DNA from: Combretum micranthum
Lineage: Eukaryota > Streptophyta > Magnoliopsida > Myrtales > Combretaceae
Assembly (NCBI GenBank): GCA_024138025.1
Contig: JAMXBD010000426.1
Span: 930,001 to 994,000 of the forward strand
Direction: 5' to 3'
Length of the DNA: 64,000 nt
The notes beneath the pieces are model-generated. The model did no database searches. It saw only the letters and a list, made by a program, of their open reading frames with translations, and was not told the DNA's origin. Positions 24,070 through 35,661 of this stretch are shown here, piece after piece. Positions within the stretch are counted from its first letter, which is position 1, and the number at the start of each line of letters is the position of its first letter. The translations under genes and the position numbers were made by a program.

Positions 24070-25350
24070 ATAATTGTCAAAATTGCATTTTATTCATACG
24101 ATTTTATGAGTTTATTAGTCTAAGAGGTCCTGGTGATTAAACTCATGAGTAGAATCTTTTTTTTTGATAAAATCTTACAATTCATTTTTATTATCGCATT
24201 TCAGTTTTGTTTTTACACTCTCTCTATCTCTTTCCCTTCCTTCGCTTAATTTCCCTGTTATACATTTATTGAATTCATTTAAGTAAAGTTATTATTGTAA
24301 AGTTTAAGTGAAAACTTATTTACTTCTAATATATAATTGAAACTTTAAGATAAGATGAAAAGTTAGGTCCCCTTCAATTCGTAACTTCTTTCAAATAAAA
24401 TACTAGAAAAGAGTTTAATTTTGACTTACTGACTTTTTTTTATGTACTTTATATTATAGATTAGGGTAGAGATGCAACAATGGTAGGTTACGAATGGATC
24501 ATATATAACCTGAATCTAACCCGAAACCCTATAGGGTTTTTATTGTGATACCCAAACCCATCCCTGGTTTTGGGTCAACCCAACCTGCCCCTATAGGGAT
24601 TCTCTATCTTTTTTTTTTTTTAATTTTTAAAGTTTTTTTTTTTTTTTGCATGCTATTATTTTTTTAGGATTTATGTAATTGTGGTGGAACCTTAGAAATC
24701 ACTTACTTAATCTTCTTACTTATTTCAATTGGGAAAAATGGAGAAACATTATGTTAGATAACATTTATAGCATACATCACAAAATCTAAACTAGTGTGTT
24801 CTATAAAAGTAATATCAACATTAGAAAATATGCATGATAGATTATTCAAATATCTAATCAAACTATAAAAATATCATCTCGATAAGTAATGCATATAACT
24901 GTCTTCTATTAAACTTATGTCTCAAGAGATTTTGCTTGGTAGGACTTCATTTTTTAGTTTGAATTAAATTTTTTTATAATTATTTTATGTATTATTATAA
25001 TTTATTAGATTAGGTTTCCCATTAGGTCATAACTATTATTTGTGACTTGACTCTAAACCCTATATTGTCATGAAATTTTTCTTACTACTCGTCCTAAAAT
25101 CCTATAGGGTTTTTAACAGTTTGGAGGGTCGAGAATCCTATAACAACTTGCTTGGTTGCATCCTTAATTGAGGGTTATTATGAAAAAAGAAATTAAATTT
25201 TTTTATTTTTTTATTTATTATATATTTCAAGTTTTTTCAACTTTTATAAACATATTTATAATTTTTCAAAGCTATTTTGCATAAGTAATAAAAACTCATG
25301 TTTCTACGTTTCATTCTACATAAAATCGCAAGTTTCATAACCTTTCTTCT
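24070..25350. repeat. Dispersed repeat B, copy 1 (interrupted)
   Basis: Homologous to 32105-32795. Shared phrases include TCAAAATTG.A.TTTTAT.CAT.., TTTTACACTCTCTCTATCTCTTTC / TTTCACGTACTCTCTCTATCTCTTTC, CGTAACTTCTTTCAAA.AAAATA.TAGAAA and, after the interruption, AGGGTTATTATGAAAAA and TTTCTACGTTTCATTCTACA. Near both ends the repeat has a TTAAACTCATGA..TAGAATC-like word in inverted orientation, so it may itself be a transposon. The 700-bp gap relative to copy 2 is the insertion at 24467-25166. Confidence 0.65.
24467..25166. mobile_element. hAT-like element inserted in repeat B
   Basis: Ends TAGAGATGCAACAATGG and, reverse-complemented, TAAGGATGCAACCAAG form a terminal inverted repeat with core GATGCAAC. 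Flanks are GATTAGGG (24459-24466) and ATTGAGGG (25167-25174). Copy 2 of repeat B reads straight across this site (32579-32590, GATTAAGAGTTA), which proves the segment is an insertion. The interior has paired AACCCTATAGGGTTTTTA-type palindromes near both ends and T-runs. No transposase. Confidence 0.7.
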
Positions 25351-25354
25351 ACCT

Positions 25355-26027
25355 TCTTCCTTGTTAAATGACTATCCTTATGTTTGGTTGTGTTTTGTGT
25401 CTTACAAACAAGAATCACAATTGTATAAGATAATGAATAGCAATTATTACAATACTAATTTCACATTCTCATGTCTTTTTCTTTTTTCTTTTTCCCAAAT
25501 AAAACCAATTATAAATAGCCATTGCTATTTATAGTACATTGAATTGGTGAAATTAAAAGTTTTATCATCCGTTCACATTTCTTTCTTTAATATTATTCTA
25601 CAAACCAAATAAAGGGAGAACAATTCTATTTCCCTACTAATAGCCATTTAAACCTAATTCCAATCCTTTTCTACTACATGGAACTGCAATTCTATTCTAA
25701 TTCTACTTTCTTCCATAATAAAACATGCCATAATATTTTTCTATATGTACAAATTTATTAGTTTAGAAATACGCCTAAAGCTTTTTATAAATACACCTTT
25801 TATTTATCTTGTCCTCTTTTTTAGTTAGGATACTTCATTTGGTGTCTTTTGTCTTGGAAAAGGATTTTGCTTATTATGGTGCGCGCTCTTATTGATTACA
25901 ATAGTTCTTTTTTTTTTTTTTTTTGTTTACCTCTTTGGAAAATAAAGCTACTCTTCCAACCACTTTTTAATAGGATTAGAACTCTAACTAACTTTTTAGT
26001 TTCGTCTATTAAAAATAGTTTTATTTC
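25355..26027. other. No feature seen
   Basis: AT-rich spacer. Short frames (25298-25534, 25849-26034) are low-complexity, F/L-rich translations of T-runs and are not kept. Confidence 0.4.
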
Positions 26028-26326
26028 AGGTTAACGTAAAAATGATAACATAACTTTCACAAAAAATTCAATGAAGCATTTAAAGTTTGATTTTGAATAA
26101 TTTAATACTTAAACTTTCATAAAAGTTCAATCAAGTACTTGAAGTTTGGTTTTGAACAATTAGATACCTGAAGCAAGTTTTCACATATATTTTTCCTATC
26201 CAATTGAATTGCTTTAGATAGAAAAAATGTACATAAATAATTACTTTAGGTATCAAATTATTCAAAACCAAACTTCAAGAGCCTAATTAAACTATTTTTG
26301 AAAGTTTACCATTTTTGACATGATCC
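26028..26326. mobile_element. Foldback MULE-type MITE, diverged subfamily
   Basis: Starts AGGTTAACGTAAAAATGA; the right end reverse-complemented reads GGATCATGTCAAAAATGG. The arms share TTGAAGTTTGGTTTTGAA and AATTTAATACTTAAAC-type phrases in inverted orientation. Flanking 9-mers (ttttatttc, tgtcatttg) match at 6 of 9. Confidence 0.5.
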
Positions 26327-26329
26327 TGT

Positions 26330-26800
26330 CATTTGATAAAACCTTTTAATATTCAAGAAAACCTCTTTTGTTTTCTCTTCCCCTTTTCTTTACACACTAT
26401 TTTCTTTTTTCTTTCCAAACCACTTTTCCATTTTTTATTACTTTAACTTCTTTTTCAAGTTTGGAGATTGATAAAGTGGTTATTGAATTTTGAAATTCTA
26501 TACAAATACCACAATTTAGAATTTTACATCGTTATTTGTCATAATGCAGCTAGCGCATGATATTATCTATTAAATATCCTTCGTTAAAACCAAAACTCAA
26601 CTTACAATCTCTTTTCTTTCTTATCTTCTTTATGGTATGTTTGAACTTTATGAACCTAACTTCTATTTCAATAAGTTCTTTATTGTTTTCCTTTCTATAA
26701 AACGTATAAGTCTTACTTATATCTTATTGGTTAATACGAGGTAATATTAGTATCCCTTTTTAGCAATGATGGAGCTCCAAGAAAGGGAAAAAGATAACGA
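26330..26800. other. No feature seen
   Basis: Pyrimidine-rich and AT-rich DNA without recognisable frames or repeat ends. Confidence 0.4.
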
Positions 26801-28443
26801 CGCAATGTGTTTGAACGGTATGACTATTTCTTGCTGGCAGAATTACTCTTGGTCAGATAGTTTTATCTTCAGTACTGATCCATACAATGCAATCTACTTG
26901 TCTTCCTTGAAGTTTGTGTGATGACGACCTTGGTAAAGTTAGAAGTAAACTTATATGGGGTTCTACAACGGATCATCGTAAAGTAAGTTTAATACGCTGG
27001 GATAATGTTTGCCAACCAAAAAAAGAGGTGGTTTAGGTGTCAGGAAAATAAGAATAGCTAATTATGCTGTTTTGCTGAAAATTTTTTATGGTATCCTTTC
27101 TAAATCACAGGAACTTTACGTTCAAGTGCTTTGTGATAAATATGAGGTGATCAATGGCTATCCTAGTATGTATGTTAAAGGAAAATATATGTCTATTTTA
27201 TGGAAGAGTATGTTCAAGGAACACAAATGTCTATTTTATGGAAGAATTTAATAAGGCTTTGGCATTTTGGTATAAAAGGTTCTATATGGGTAATTGGTAA
27301 TGGTAGGTTGGTTCATTTCTAGGAAGACATTTAGCTGAATGTGAACTGCAAGCTTTTTGATATGGCTATGATTGAGATAGATGAGGACATAAATGTGAAA
27401 GTGCATGATTGTGTTGCAACTCTCTACCCTCCCATGGATGATTTAGGGGATGACAAGTTAATATGGGGTTTAACTCCTTTTGGTGAATTTTCAACATCCT
27501 CGGCTTATGAGTTGTTATATGGTTAAAATTGGCACGCTTCTAATAATAAATGGAAAGTTGTGTGGTGTTGGTTTGGTCCTGAGCGGATACATTCTTTTCT
27601 ATAGTTTGTTTGCATCATGGCTTGCTTACAAATGATTGTAGATTAAGGAGGCCTTTCTAATAATGGACTCTACTCTGTGTGTTGCTCAGCTCAGAGACTT
27701 TGAATCACCTTTTCCATGAGTGCTTTAGGGCTATTTATATTTGGTGTAAGTTAATTCCTAGCTCTGATTTGAAAAAAAAAAAAATTGAGTTATAAGTTTG
27801 AGAAATGGCTCTTGGATAATCTTAAGAATATGAACTTTGCTGGTGAAGAATCTTAGGTATGTCCTATTGGTTTTTTTGTCAATGGAGGAATAAGGAAGTG
27901 GTTGGCGGTGAGAAGACTTTTGAGGGCATTATGCTTCAACAGATTTTTACCAAAGCTAAAGAGATTCTTTTTGCATCCTCCATTGTCCATTAGACAAGAA
28001 TTAATAGTTCAGCTCATGAAATTCAGCTTATTGCTGCTATCTTATGTGAGAAAAGGCAGAATGGCTGTTGGTATCATTTAGTCGGAATGGAGATTAGAAA
28101 GGAAGACTTTTTTTTTTTTTTTTATGAATAATGGTTCAAGTTGAAGAACACTAATAAGGTTGAGGTAAGGCATGCTAACTTGATTAAACCTATTTACCTG
28201 CTTGTTCGGCATAATTGGAGAGTTGCTTTCATGCATACGATCATGAAGGAAATCATTGTGCTGATGCAATGGCCAAGTTTGCATTAAATATTGGCAGAAG
28301 CTACTTTCAATTGTATGGTCCCTTTCTTAGGTTGCTAACAATATGACAGAGGATAGGAGGGGATTCTCTTTCCCTAGAAATTGCATTGTTTAGTTTTTTG
28401 TGGTCTTGGTGTCCTCCCTTATAATAATAATAATTAAAAAAAA
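26800..28443 (+). mobile_element. 5'-truncated LINE (non-LTR retrotransposon), degenerate
   Basis: Plus-strand translation gives, in order, LAGRITLGQIVLSS (26830 on) and TMQSTCLP of the end of a plant L1-type reverse transcriptase; then WGSTTDHRKVSLIRWDNVC and PKKRGGLGVRK (about 26955-27045); a zf-RVT-like stretch with WVIGNGRLVHF and DKLIWGLTPFGEFSTSSAY (27285-27526); and the RNase H tail motif EGNHCADAMAKFAL (near 28245). Frameshifts and stops separate these blocks, so it is a dead copy. The 5' part (endonuclease and most of the RT) is missing, which is normal for LINE insertions. The 3' end has TAATAATAATAATTAAAAAAAA at 28422-28443. A weak candidate duplication (gcaatgat / gcatgat) was not relied on. 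Confidence 0.85.
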
Positions 28444-28468
28444 GGCATGATCCATTTTATTAATTATT

Positions 28469-28772
28469 AGGATAATGTTACAAATGGTATCTGAACTTTG
28501 GTAAAATATACAATTAGGTACCTGAATTTCGAAATTCATCAATTTAGTACTTAAACTTTGAAAATAATCAAATTAGTACCTAAAAAACTTTGAAACTGAT
28601 CAATTTAGTACCTGAAATAATTTGACAGTAGTACTGTTGGCATACATGAAAAGTCTTTCAGGTACTAAATTGATCAATTTCAAAGTTGATGTACTAAATT
28701 AATCAATTACAGAGTTTAGCTACCTAATTGTATATTTTTGTCAAAATTCAAGTATGATGCGTGGCTTAACCC
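28469..28772. mobile_element. Foldback MULE-type MITE with 9-bp target duplication
   Basis: Ends AGGATAATGTTAC and, reverse-complemented, GGGTTAAGCCACG. The arms are long inverted repeats (ATACAATTAGGTACCTGAAT / TTAGCTACCTAATTGTATAT; ATCAATTTAGTAC / GTACTAAATTGATCAATT). Flanks TTAATTATT (28460-28468) and TTGATTATT (28773-28781) match at 8 of 9. A 9-bp duplication is the hallmark of Mutator-like elements. It sits 25 bp beyond the LINE tail. Confidence 0.75.
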
Positions 28773-28851
28773 TTGATTATTTTCTCATTTATACATGCAG
28801 ATCTAGTACTTTTAATGTTACTACTGCTATTGCATTTATTAATAACTAAAA

Positions 28852-29113
28852 AGGTTAATGTCACTAATGGTATTTGAATTTTGATAAAATACTGAACTTT
28901 GAAATTGATCAATTAAGTACCTAAGAGACTTTTCGTGTATACTAACAGTACATCTGCCAACTTCTTTTAGGTAATAAAATATTCAATTTCAAAGTTTTGT
29001 AAATACTAATTTGATCAATTCCAAAGTTTAAGTACTAAGTTAATTATTTTTAATATTTATATACCTAATTGTATATTTTATCAAAGTTCAGATAACATTG
29101 GTGACATCATTTC
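28852..29113. mobile_element. Foldback MULE-type MITE, neighbouring copy
   Basis: Ends AGGTTAATGTCAC and, reverse-complemented, GAAATGATGTCAC; flanks TAACTAAAA (28843-28851) and TAACTATAA (29114-29122) match at 8 of 9. Same family and architecture as the element ending 80 bp upstream, but a separate insertion because the target duplications differ. Confidence 0.7.
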
Positions 29114-29208
29114 TAACTATAACTATTTACATTGCTACTTGATTACACTCATATGCATATTTTACCACTATTTGCATGTAATCATTTCGTAACAGTCTTT
29201 CATCCATA

Positions 29209-29282
29209 TGGTAGCCTTCAAATGCTTCCCTCTATAACAAACAAATGGTAGCCTTCAAATCCTTCCCTCTCTAACAAGTCAT
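29209..29282. repeat. 37-bp tandem duplication
   Basis: TGGTAGCCTTCAAAT.CTTCC starts at 29209 and again at 29246. The two units differ at a few bases and lie at the 3' edge of the gag-like relic read on the minus strand. Confidence 0.8.
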
Positions 29283-29319
29283 CATATAGAGATTTAATTC
29301 TCGAGCATCTTTTGAATCC

Positions 29320-29660
29320 TTAGATTTTGACAACTCGTCAATTATGCTCATTCCTTCATGCTGCACTTAGCTTTTCCCATGTATCTTTAGTAGTTTTGCA
29401 CGCACGAACTAAGTTAAATTTCTATGGAGATATGATACTTAAAAAGGACATATTTTCCTTGAATTGGCAAACACTATTTCAATCTTTTACTGTTATAATT
29501 ATATCTAAATTTGCTTTATTTCTTATAATAATCCATGCTTCATAATTAAGCGCTTGAATATATGCTCCCAATTGTCACATCCATAAAGTAAAATCAGTGC
29601 CATCAAAATAATGAGCATTGTTTGCATTTGACCATTTCTATTTGATCTTTTGCTAATTTC
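29320..29660 (-). pseudogene. Copia-type gag (UBN2-like) fragment
   Basis: Minus-strand translation gives FDGTDFTLWM, then after one stop QLGAYIQALNYEAWIII, and further on RACKTTKDTWEKLSAA. This matches the plan of the gag-polypeptide/UBN2 domain of plant Ty1/copia elements (FDG.....W...M...L.. then A.T.KE.WD.L). Stops and frame changes make it non-functional. No copia pol or LTR was found next to it. The plus-strand 72-codon frame at 29327-29545 is the antisense shadow. Confidence 0.6.
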
Positions 29661-29949
29661 CTTTAAGTAAAAAAAATATAAAAATAAAAAATTGTTCGCT
29701 TAGCTCAAAAGTTGCCCTTTCTAAAATATAAGCATTAATACAATGTCAATTGTCATTCCCACATGAACAATCAAGAGGGGGACAAAATGGATTATTATTT
29801 AAAATTTAATATTTTTGCTAGGTTATAACACAACACTTCTTAATTATTCACTAATGTCACTTCAATACATTAGTGTTATCAAACTTGCCAGTGAAAGCAT
29901 ACAAATAAATAGATATATGTAAGAAATGTGTAGAAATCCAAAAGAGATA

Positions 29950-31385
29950 GGAAATAAGAAAGTAATGTATATAGGTCATTCCTTGTGAGTTAGTTCCATA
30001 TTTTAAGTTCATGCTCGGGATCAATCTTCCCCTCTAGCATGTTAAACTATTTGAGAAAAGCTTAATGGGTGCAAACACTAATATTTTGTGCCATCTCACA
30101 CTCTACTTAAGAATTCTTAAGTCTTCAAAATCATGAAGTTTTCTATTTCATGCTACTAACATAAATTTACAAAATCTACCCCACAACTTTTCTCTAGCAG
30201 TCATAAACTACATAATAAAGAAATCTAATCAAGGATTACAATAGAGACACCTCACATTTTTAATATAAATTCTAGCAAAGTACTCTTTTACACAAAATAT
30301 TAATATATTGTCTTTTTGTTCCTTTTGTGATTCATGCTCGTATAAGGTTACCAATTGAATATGAAATTTGATAGTTTTTAAGTCTAGATTTATTAGCATA
30401 AAGGTAAAAGTAAGGATATGAATATAATTAATATTTGATAGATATCACAAATATTAAAAACAAACTAGGTTGTAATTGACATTTATATCGACAAACTCTA
30501 TGACTTAGAAATCTATTACTGGTATCAAAAGAATTAGTTGATTCAACAAATAGGTTCACCATAATCTTATCAATAAATTGATAAGGACACAAGTGATAAA
30601 GAGACAAAACACTCAACATTCAATAATTATACAACAAAGGTATCCAAGAACATAAACTTGACTAAGATAAAAGAAAACTTCAAACTAACCAAGAATAAGC
30701 CTATATATACGCTCCTATGACAACCTTATCATAACCTAATATAAAATTAGTAATTGACTAAATAATAAGATACGAAATTGGACATATAACATGGCTTACC
30801 TATAACTAAAATAAAAAATATTCTATATAACAAAATAGGGAATTTAAGGCAAAGTAAATCCATGCAACAGAAGTCCACACATCAAATCGATTGAACTTAC
30901 GCCCAGGCCACATGGGTGGTCGGCTATTGATTGTCGATTCAGACGGTTTGGCTTGATGGGCTATCCTATAGGGTTTTCCTTTTCCTATTCATCCACTCCT
31001 TGTCATCTTCAACTCTTTGCTTTCCTTTTAGCACTTCCAAGCAAATCCTGTCTGAAAGTTTCCACCACCTAAATGAGTTATAGTCTTGCGTTTTTTATCA
31101 TTTCATCTCTTCTCCTATAGTCTTATGCAACTCCTTTATATATAAAATCTTTAAGAATTTACCATGGAAGACATTAATCTTGCACATTTAAATTTACTTA
31201 CATTCTTCATAAGGCATATAATTTTTTGTTGTACAATATAATGCATCTCTATATTTGTCTTCTTCTTTATAATACCCATCATAACAATATTTGCTTCCAT
31301 GAATGTCTACTTCCATGTACCGCTTATTCTAAAGTTGTTGCATAAATAATACATTTTAAAGTCACCATTACTCTTTAATTAGTAC
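29950..31385. repeat. Dispersed repeat A, copy 2 (interrupted)
   Basis: Second copy of the repeat at 17200-17940. Homology covers about 29950-30330 and 31085-31385; the ~750 bp between has no counterpart in copy 1 and looks inserted. The interrupting part includes CCTATATATACGCTCC near 30700 and GGCCACATGGGTGGTCGGC near 30904; its ends show no obvious terminal repeats. The minus-strand 63-codon frame at 30428-30619 is not recognised. Confidence 0.55.
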
Positions 31386-31689
31386 ACTCATTGCAATATA
31401 ACCAAACTAGATAAATTACACAAGAAAGTTACAACATTTTAAGGTAAATTCATTTAAGGTCACAATATTTAGAAAAGTGTGTTAATTAAGATCACCGAAA
31501 AGTTACAACACTTATATTCACTTGCTTAACACATAACTTGCTTCTCTTTTAACTTTTAGGGCTTCTTTACTTAGGGATTCCTATTACTAATTCATGCCTC
31601 TTCTTTCTTCGCTAGTGCTTTAGGGGCACACCATCCATTATCAACTCTATATCGACATTTATTCCATTAATATACTTTATTAGATGTTC

Positions 31690-31985
31690 TATGCTTTGCA
31701 TTTAAAGGATTACATATATGTCTTGTCTTTCATAGGAAACTTAATTACATCCTCCAAAAAATCATAACGTTATAAGTCCACTACATAAGATATCTCAGAT
31801 GTTATCCTTGTACAATACCTAGTAATTGTATATTCCTTTGGATCTACCACTTCATATCCGATTAACGTCTCAAAATCCTTCGTATACTCATCCATACTAT
31901 ACTATACTATTTAATAGTTTGCAAGCAAATAAACATTGATCCCCTACTTAACATAATTAGGAATAAAATGTTTTTGCTTAAGCAT
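31690..31985 (-). pseudogene. Ty3/gypsy gag fragment
   Basis: Minus-strand translation reads KQKHFIPNYV, then after stops SMDEYTKDFETL and TRYCTRITSEISYVVDL, ending near FLEDVIKFPMKD. This follows the retrotransposon gag plan (R.RF.P..Y ... SV.EY...F..L ... T..RFL.GL..EI...V.L....) and resembles the gag of the gypsy copy at 36075-37030. At least four stops are present. It lies about 1.3 kb downstream (on the minus strand) of the primer site at 33307-33318, the right order for one element. Confidence 0.6.
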
Positions 31986-32104
31986 TTTAATCAATTGCCA
32001 CAATCTTACTTCTTCCTCTCCTTTTCTAGTTCTTTATGGTTTCAAAATCTTTTATCATCGAGATGCATAATCGTTAACACTTAAGAAGCCAAATTGACAT
32101 AGTT

Positions 32105-32795
32105 ATCAAAATTGTACTTTTATCCATAACATTTTATGAGTTCATGTCTTTAGTGTCGACGTATATGTAGAATCGTTCTTTTGTGGAATCTTACATTTAT
32201 AACCAAGTTTACTAATTTTACCTATTTGAGTCAAATTGGCTAAAATATAAAACATAAAATCGTGTTTTTAGAAAATCATCAATTATCAGGATGATACATT
32301 TTTTTTTATTGCATTTCAATTTTATTTTCACGTACTCTCTCTATCTCTTTCATTCCCTCCCCCCAACTCTTCTGTCCTACGTTAACAAAATCCATTCAAA
32401 TCATGTTAGGACTATAAAATTTATGAGAAGACCTTCTTTTTTTCTTTATATGATTAAAAATTTAAGATAAATTAAAAACATAGATTATCCTTTAATCCAT
32501 AACTTCTTTCAAACAAAATAATAGAAATGAATTTAATTTTTCTCTATTTGCTCTTTTTTTTAAGTATGTTATATTATGGATTAAGAGTTATTATGAAAAA
32601 GAAAATTTAATTTCTTTAATTTTGTGTTATATCCATTTTGTGTTTCAAGTTTTCTATGACTTCTATAAATATGGGTTTATTTTTCTAAAACTATTATGCA
32701 TAGGTTGTGGAAACTTACGTTTCTATGTTCTGATTCTACAGACTCTTTGACGGTTTAACGTAGAATCATGAGTTTAATAACATTGTCTTAGATAA
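32105..32795. repeat. Dispersed repeat B, copy 2 (uninterrupted)
   Basis: Uninterrupted counterpart of 24070-25350. It separates the gag relic at 31690-31985 from further gag-leader-like sequence at 32800-33300, which suggests that repeat B is itself a mobile element that landed in the gypsy relic. The right edge contains TTAACGTAGAATCATGAGTT, whose inverted form TTAAACTCATGAGTAGAATC lies near the left edge of copy 1. Confidence 0.6.
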
Positions 32796-33306
32796 AGCAT
32801 TACAATCATAATAGACATATAATTTCTCTTCCATGTACCTCATTCAACATATTCGTTTGAAAACTATCACCTATAAATGCAATCTTTATCTTGATCATGT
32901 CTAAGCTATGAATATTAGTATGCCTACCTCCTTTGGTAGCATCAAACTGATTCTGGCACCTTCCTCCAAATCAACAGTGCTTTCCTTAACTTACTACGTG
33001 TTGCTACTCTGGTGCAAATTTCCATCTCTTCTTCGACTTACTCTTTTATAACAGGAAAGTGTATAAGTTTTATATTAGCACATATCCATTGCTTTAGGGC
33101 ATCTAAGTGCCTTTTACTTTCACTTATTGTATTGTATCTCCTCTTTGGTCTCTAAACCACCACTATAATTCACACTTCTGTAATTAAGGAATCTCCACTC
33201 CACTCTTTTTTATACTTTCATCAGCAATGGTTGTTTATGAACAATATAAGTCAAAAAATTATGTGTGTCATACTAATCCCCTAATCAATCCCTTCATTAA
33301 ACCTTT

Positions 33307-33860
33307 GCTTTGATACCAATATCATGATATGCCTCAAAATCCTCAATAGACTCTAAACATGATCTACAAGCATAATAGGTTTAGAGATTCAACAAATCTG
33401 GCAACAAGATATGATGATATGAGATCTTTAAGCAAATAAAACAAAAATAATAAAGAAAGGATCTTCAAAAGTTTTCTAGATTAAATAAGCAAGAAGACTT
33501 TATTTTTAAGAGTTTAATGATAATGAATGAGAAAAAAAATAAAGAATGTGGGTAGATTTAGAATCGAATATGACACACCAACCTGAGAAATGAATTGGTT
33601 TTGAATGGACTATAAATCGATTTCTGTTATTTAACTTACAGATCATAGTAATGCAATGTTAAATCGATGGTCGATATTGTACATGAAACTAAATAGCAAG
33701 AAATGAAGTACAACAAAATCCCTAAGGAGACTAGTAAGTACAAGAAACTACTATAGAAGGAAAACAAAATATATGCTAAATGAAATAACAATTGTCTAAT
33801 AACAATATTCATAAATAATCTCTTCCTATATCTTCAACATTAATGCCAATTCCAAAGATA
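33307..33860 (-). mobile_element. tRNA-Met primer site and 5' LTR of a minus-strand gypsy relic
   Basis: GCTTTGATACCA at 33307-33318 is the reverse complement of TGGTATCAAAGC, one base from the initiator-tRNA-Met primer site TGGTATCAGAGC used by plant LTR retrotransposons. The LTR side begins TGATATGCCTC at 33325 (plus-strand reading). The LTR would run right to about 33860, just before the CACTA end at 33873; its outer end is unclear. The matching 3' LTR was not found to the left. Confidence 0.5.
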
Positions 33861-34392
33861 TGAGATATTTCTCACTATAAGAAATATTAGTTTTACAGAT
33901 AGAAAATTCTATCTCTAAAAGTAAACATTCTATCTCTGAAAACTTTCGAAGATAGATTTTTAGTCACAAATTTGTGTCTAAAAAATCATCATCGCTAATT
34001 TTTTTAGAGATTATTTTTTTATTCATTGTAAATTTGAGATAGGATTTTTGTCTCTCATATTAGCATAATCTGTCTTTGATTCTTTATAGGTAACAAAATA
34101 AAAAAAATTATTCTGCAAATCTATCTTCAATTCTTTTATAAATTACAAATATTATATATATAAACAAAATCCCATCGCAAATCTGTCTTTAATTTGGGAT
34201 TAAGGTATTAATTATAGTTGAGTTTCTTATTTAGTACCCCTTATTTTAATTAGTATATTGCTCTCATTATCCTTCTAATTTATTTAATAATATTCACTTT
34301 AGATAAAGTGCTCTACACTAAGCACACTTAACTTTACAATTTTTATAAACTTCCAACCAATAAACCAATCGATATCTTCATAAATAACGTTC

Positions 34393-34572
34393 GGAAAATT
34401 CTATGGTCCGACTATTAATTTTGATGGGACCGATCTTGTCACCATCCTATGGTTTATACCATATCCAACCGTGATCAAATCACCAAAATAGTTAATATTC
34501 CATTTGCTATATTTATTTTAACTGTTAAATTAATGGCAGGATGATTTCGTCGACGAGACCGTAAAAGCTCCC
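34393..34572. mobile_element. 180-bp MULE-like MITE with 9-bp target duplication
   Basis: Ends GGAAAATTCTATGGTCCG and, reverse-complemented, GGGAGCTTTTACGGTCTC. Flanks ATAACGTTC (34384-34392) and ATAAAGTTC (34573-34581) match at 8 of 9. The paralogous arm at 38845-38865 reads CATAGTCATAATTCGACC straight through the site with no insert, confirming the insertion. Related copies lie at 21879-22015 and 52640-52807. Confidence 0.75.
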
Positions 34573-34982
34573 ATAAAGTTCGGCTACTTTCTATTTGAAA
34601 TATATCAACTTTTAAAAAGTTGTTATACATAACATTTAATGTACTTTTAATGGATAACTACTAACTTAATCAACTAATTTTATTATTATATTTATATTTA
34701 ACCAATTTTGATGCACTTTTTCATTAATAATATATTTAATAAAAGAAAATACAATATTTAGGTATTTATTTATACCTGTTCATGTATATGGTAGGTTTAT
34801 TTTATACCAATAATTTTAGATTGTATATTTAATTATTGAAACATGCTACATTTTAAGTAGTATATTATCTTTATAAATTAGAAAAAAATCACATAATTTG
34901 ATTCTATTGGAAATTTGTCTTTGTTCTAGGATTAAGATATCGGTTATCTTTATGATTCTAATTTGTTTGGCAATTTTCATTT

Positions 34983-35661
34983 TGATGGAGATCATATGGC
35001 ATTGGTTAAAGCCTTACCTAAAATTTAGGAGCTTCAAAGTCAACATGGATGATCATGTAACAAACGAGTAGACTCAAAGCCGTCTCAAAGTTGCCAGCAT
35101 TTTTGTTAATGCTGCCGACATAGGGACATGCACCGTCGACCTTCAACCACCTTTCCTTGCTACGAATTTGATCAATTTCGTGTTTTTAAAGGCTGCCTAC
35201 ATAAGCCGTCGGCCTTGAAGTGTACGCCGCCGGTAGATAGGGTTACACCACTGGCCTTTTTTGTTACGATGTTTGTGTTTTATTTTAGGCGGTGAGCTTT
35301 GTTTCTAAGCTAACGCCTTTGTGTTTGAACAGCTTTGTTTTATTTTATGTCTTTTAGGTTTCTAAGTATTAGTATATATAGACCTTTGTATTTGTTTTGG
35401 AGACCATCTTTGATCAATGGAAATTTGAGAGTGATTTCTCTTTAGTTCTAGAAAGAACTTTTTGAACTTATTGGGATTTCTCGTAGCGTTCATCCAAGTT
35501 ATCAATCGGTTTTCCATCCTCGATTGTGGCATCCTCACTTATACCAAGGTTCTTGCTTTTCTAACCAACGAGTTGTAGTTTCCACACATTCTTAAACAAT
35601 ATGGGTTGATTTTCCATATTATGATAACACATTTCGTCACAGGTTGGTGAGGTTCTTATCA
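34983..35661 (+). repeat. 5' LTR of the gypsy element
   Basis: 679 bp, TG...CA. TATATATA at 35373-35380 is a plausible promoter box, followed by GACCTTTGTA; the same order is kept in the 3' LTR (ACATATAGACCTTTGTA near 38413). Confidence 0.85.

Noticed and set aside
30510..30540. CTGGTATCAAAAG as a second primer site
   Set aside because: Only part of the tRNA-Met complement is present and no LTR end lies beside it.
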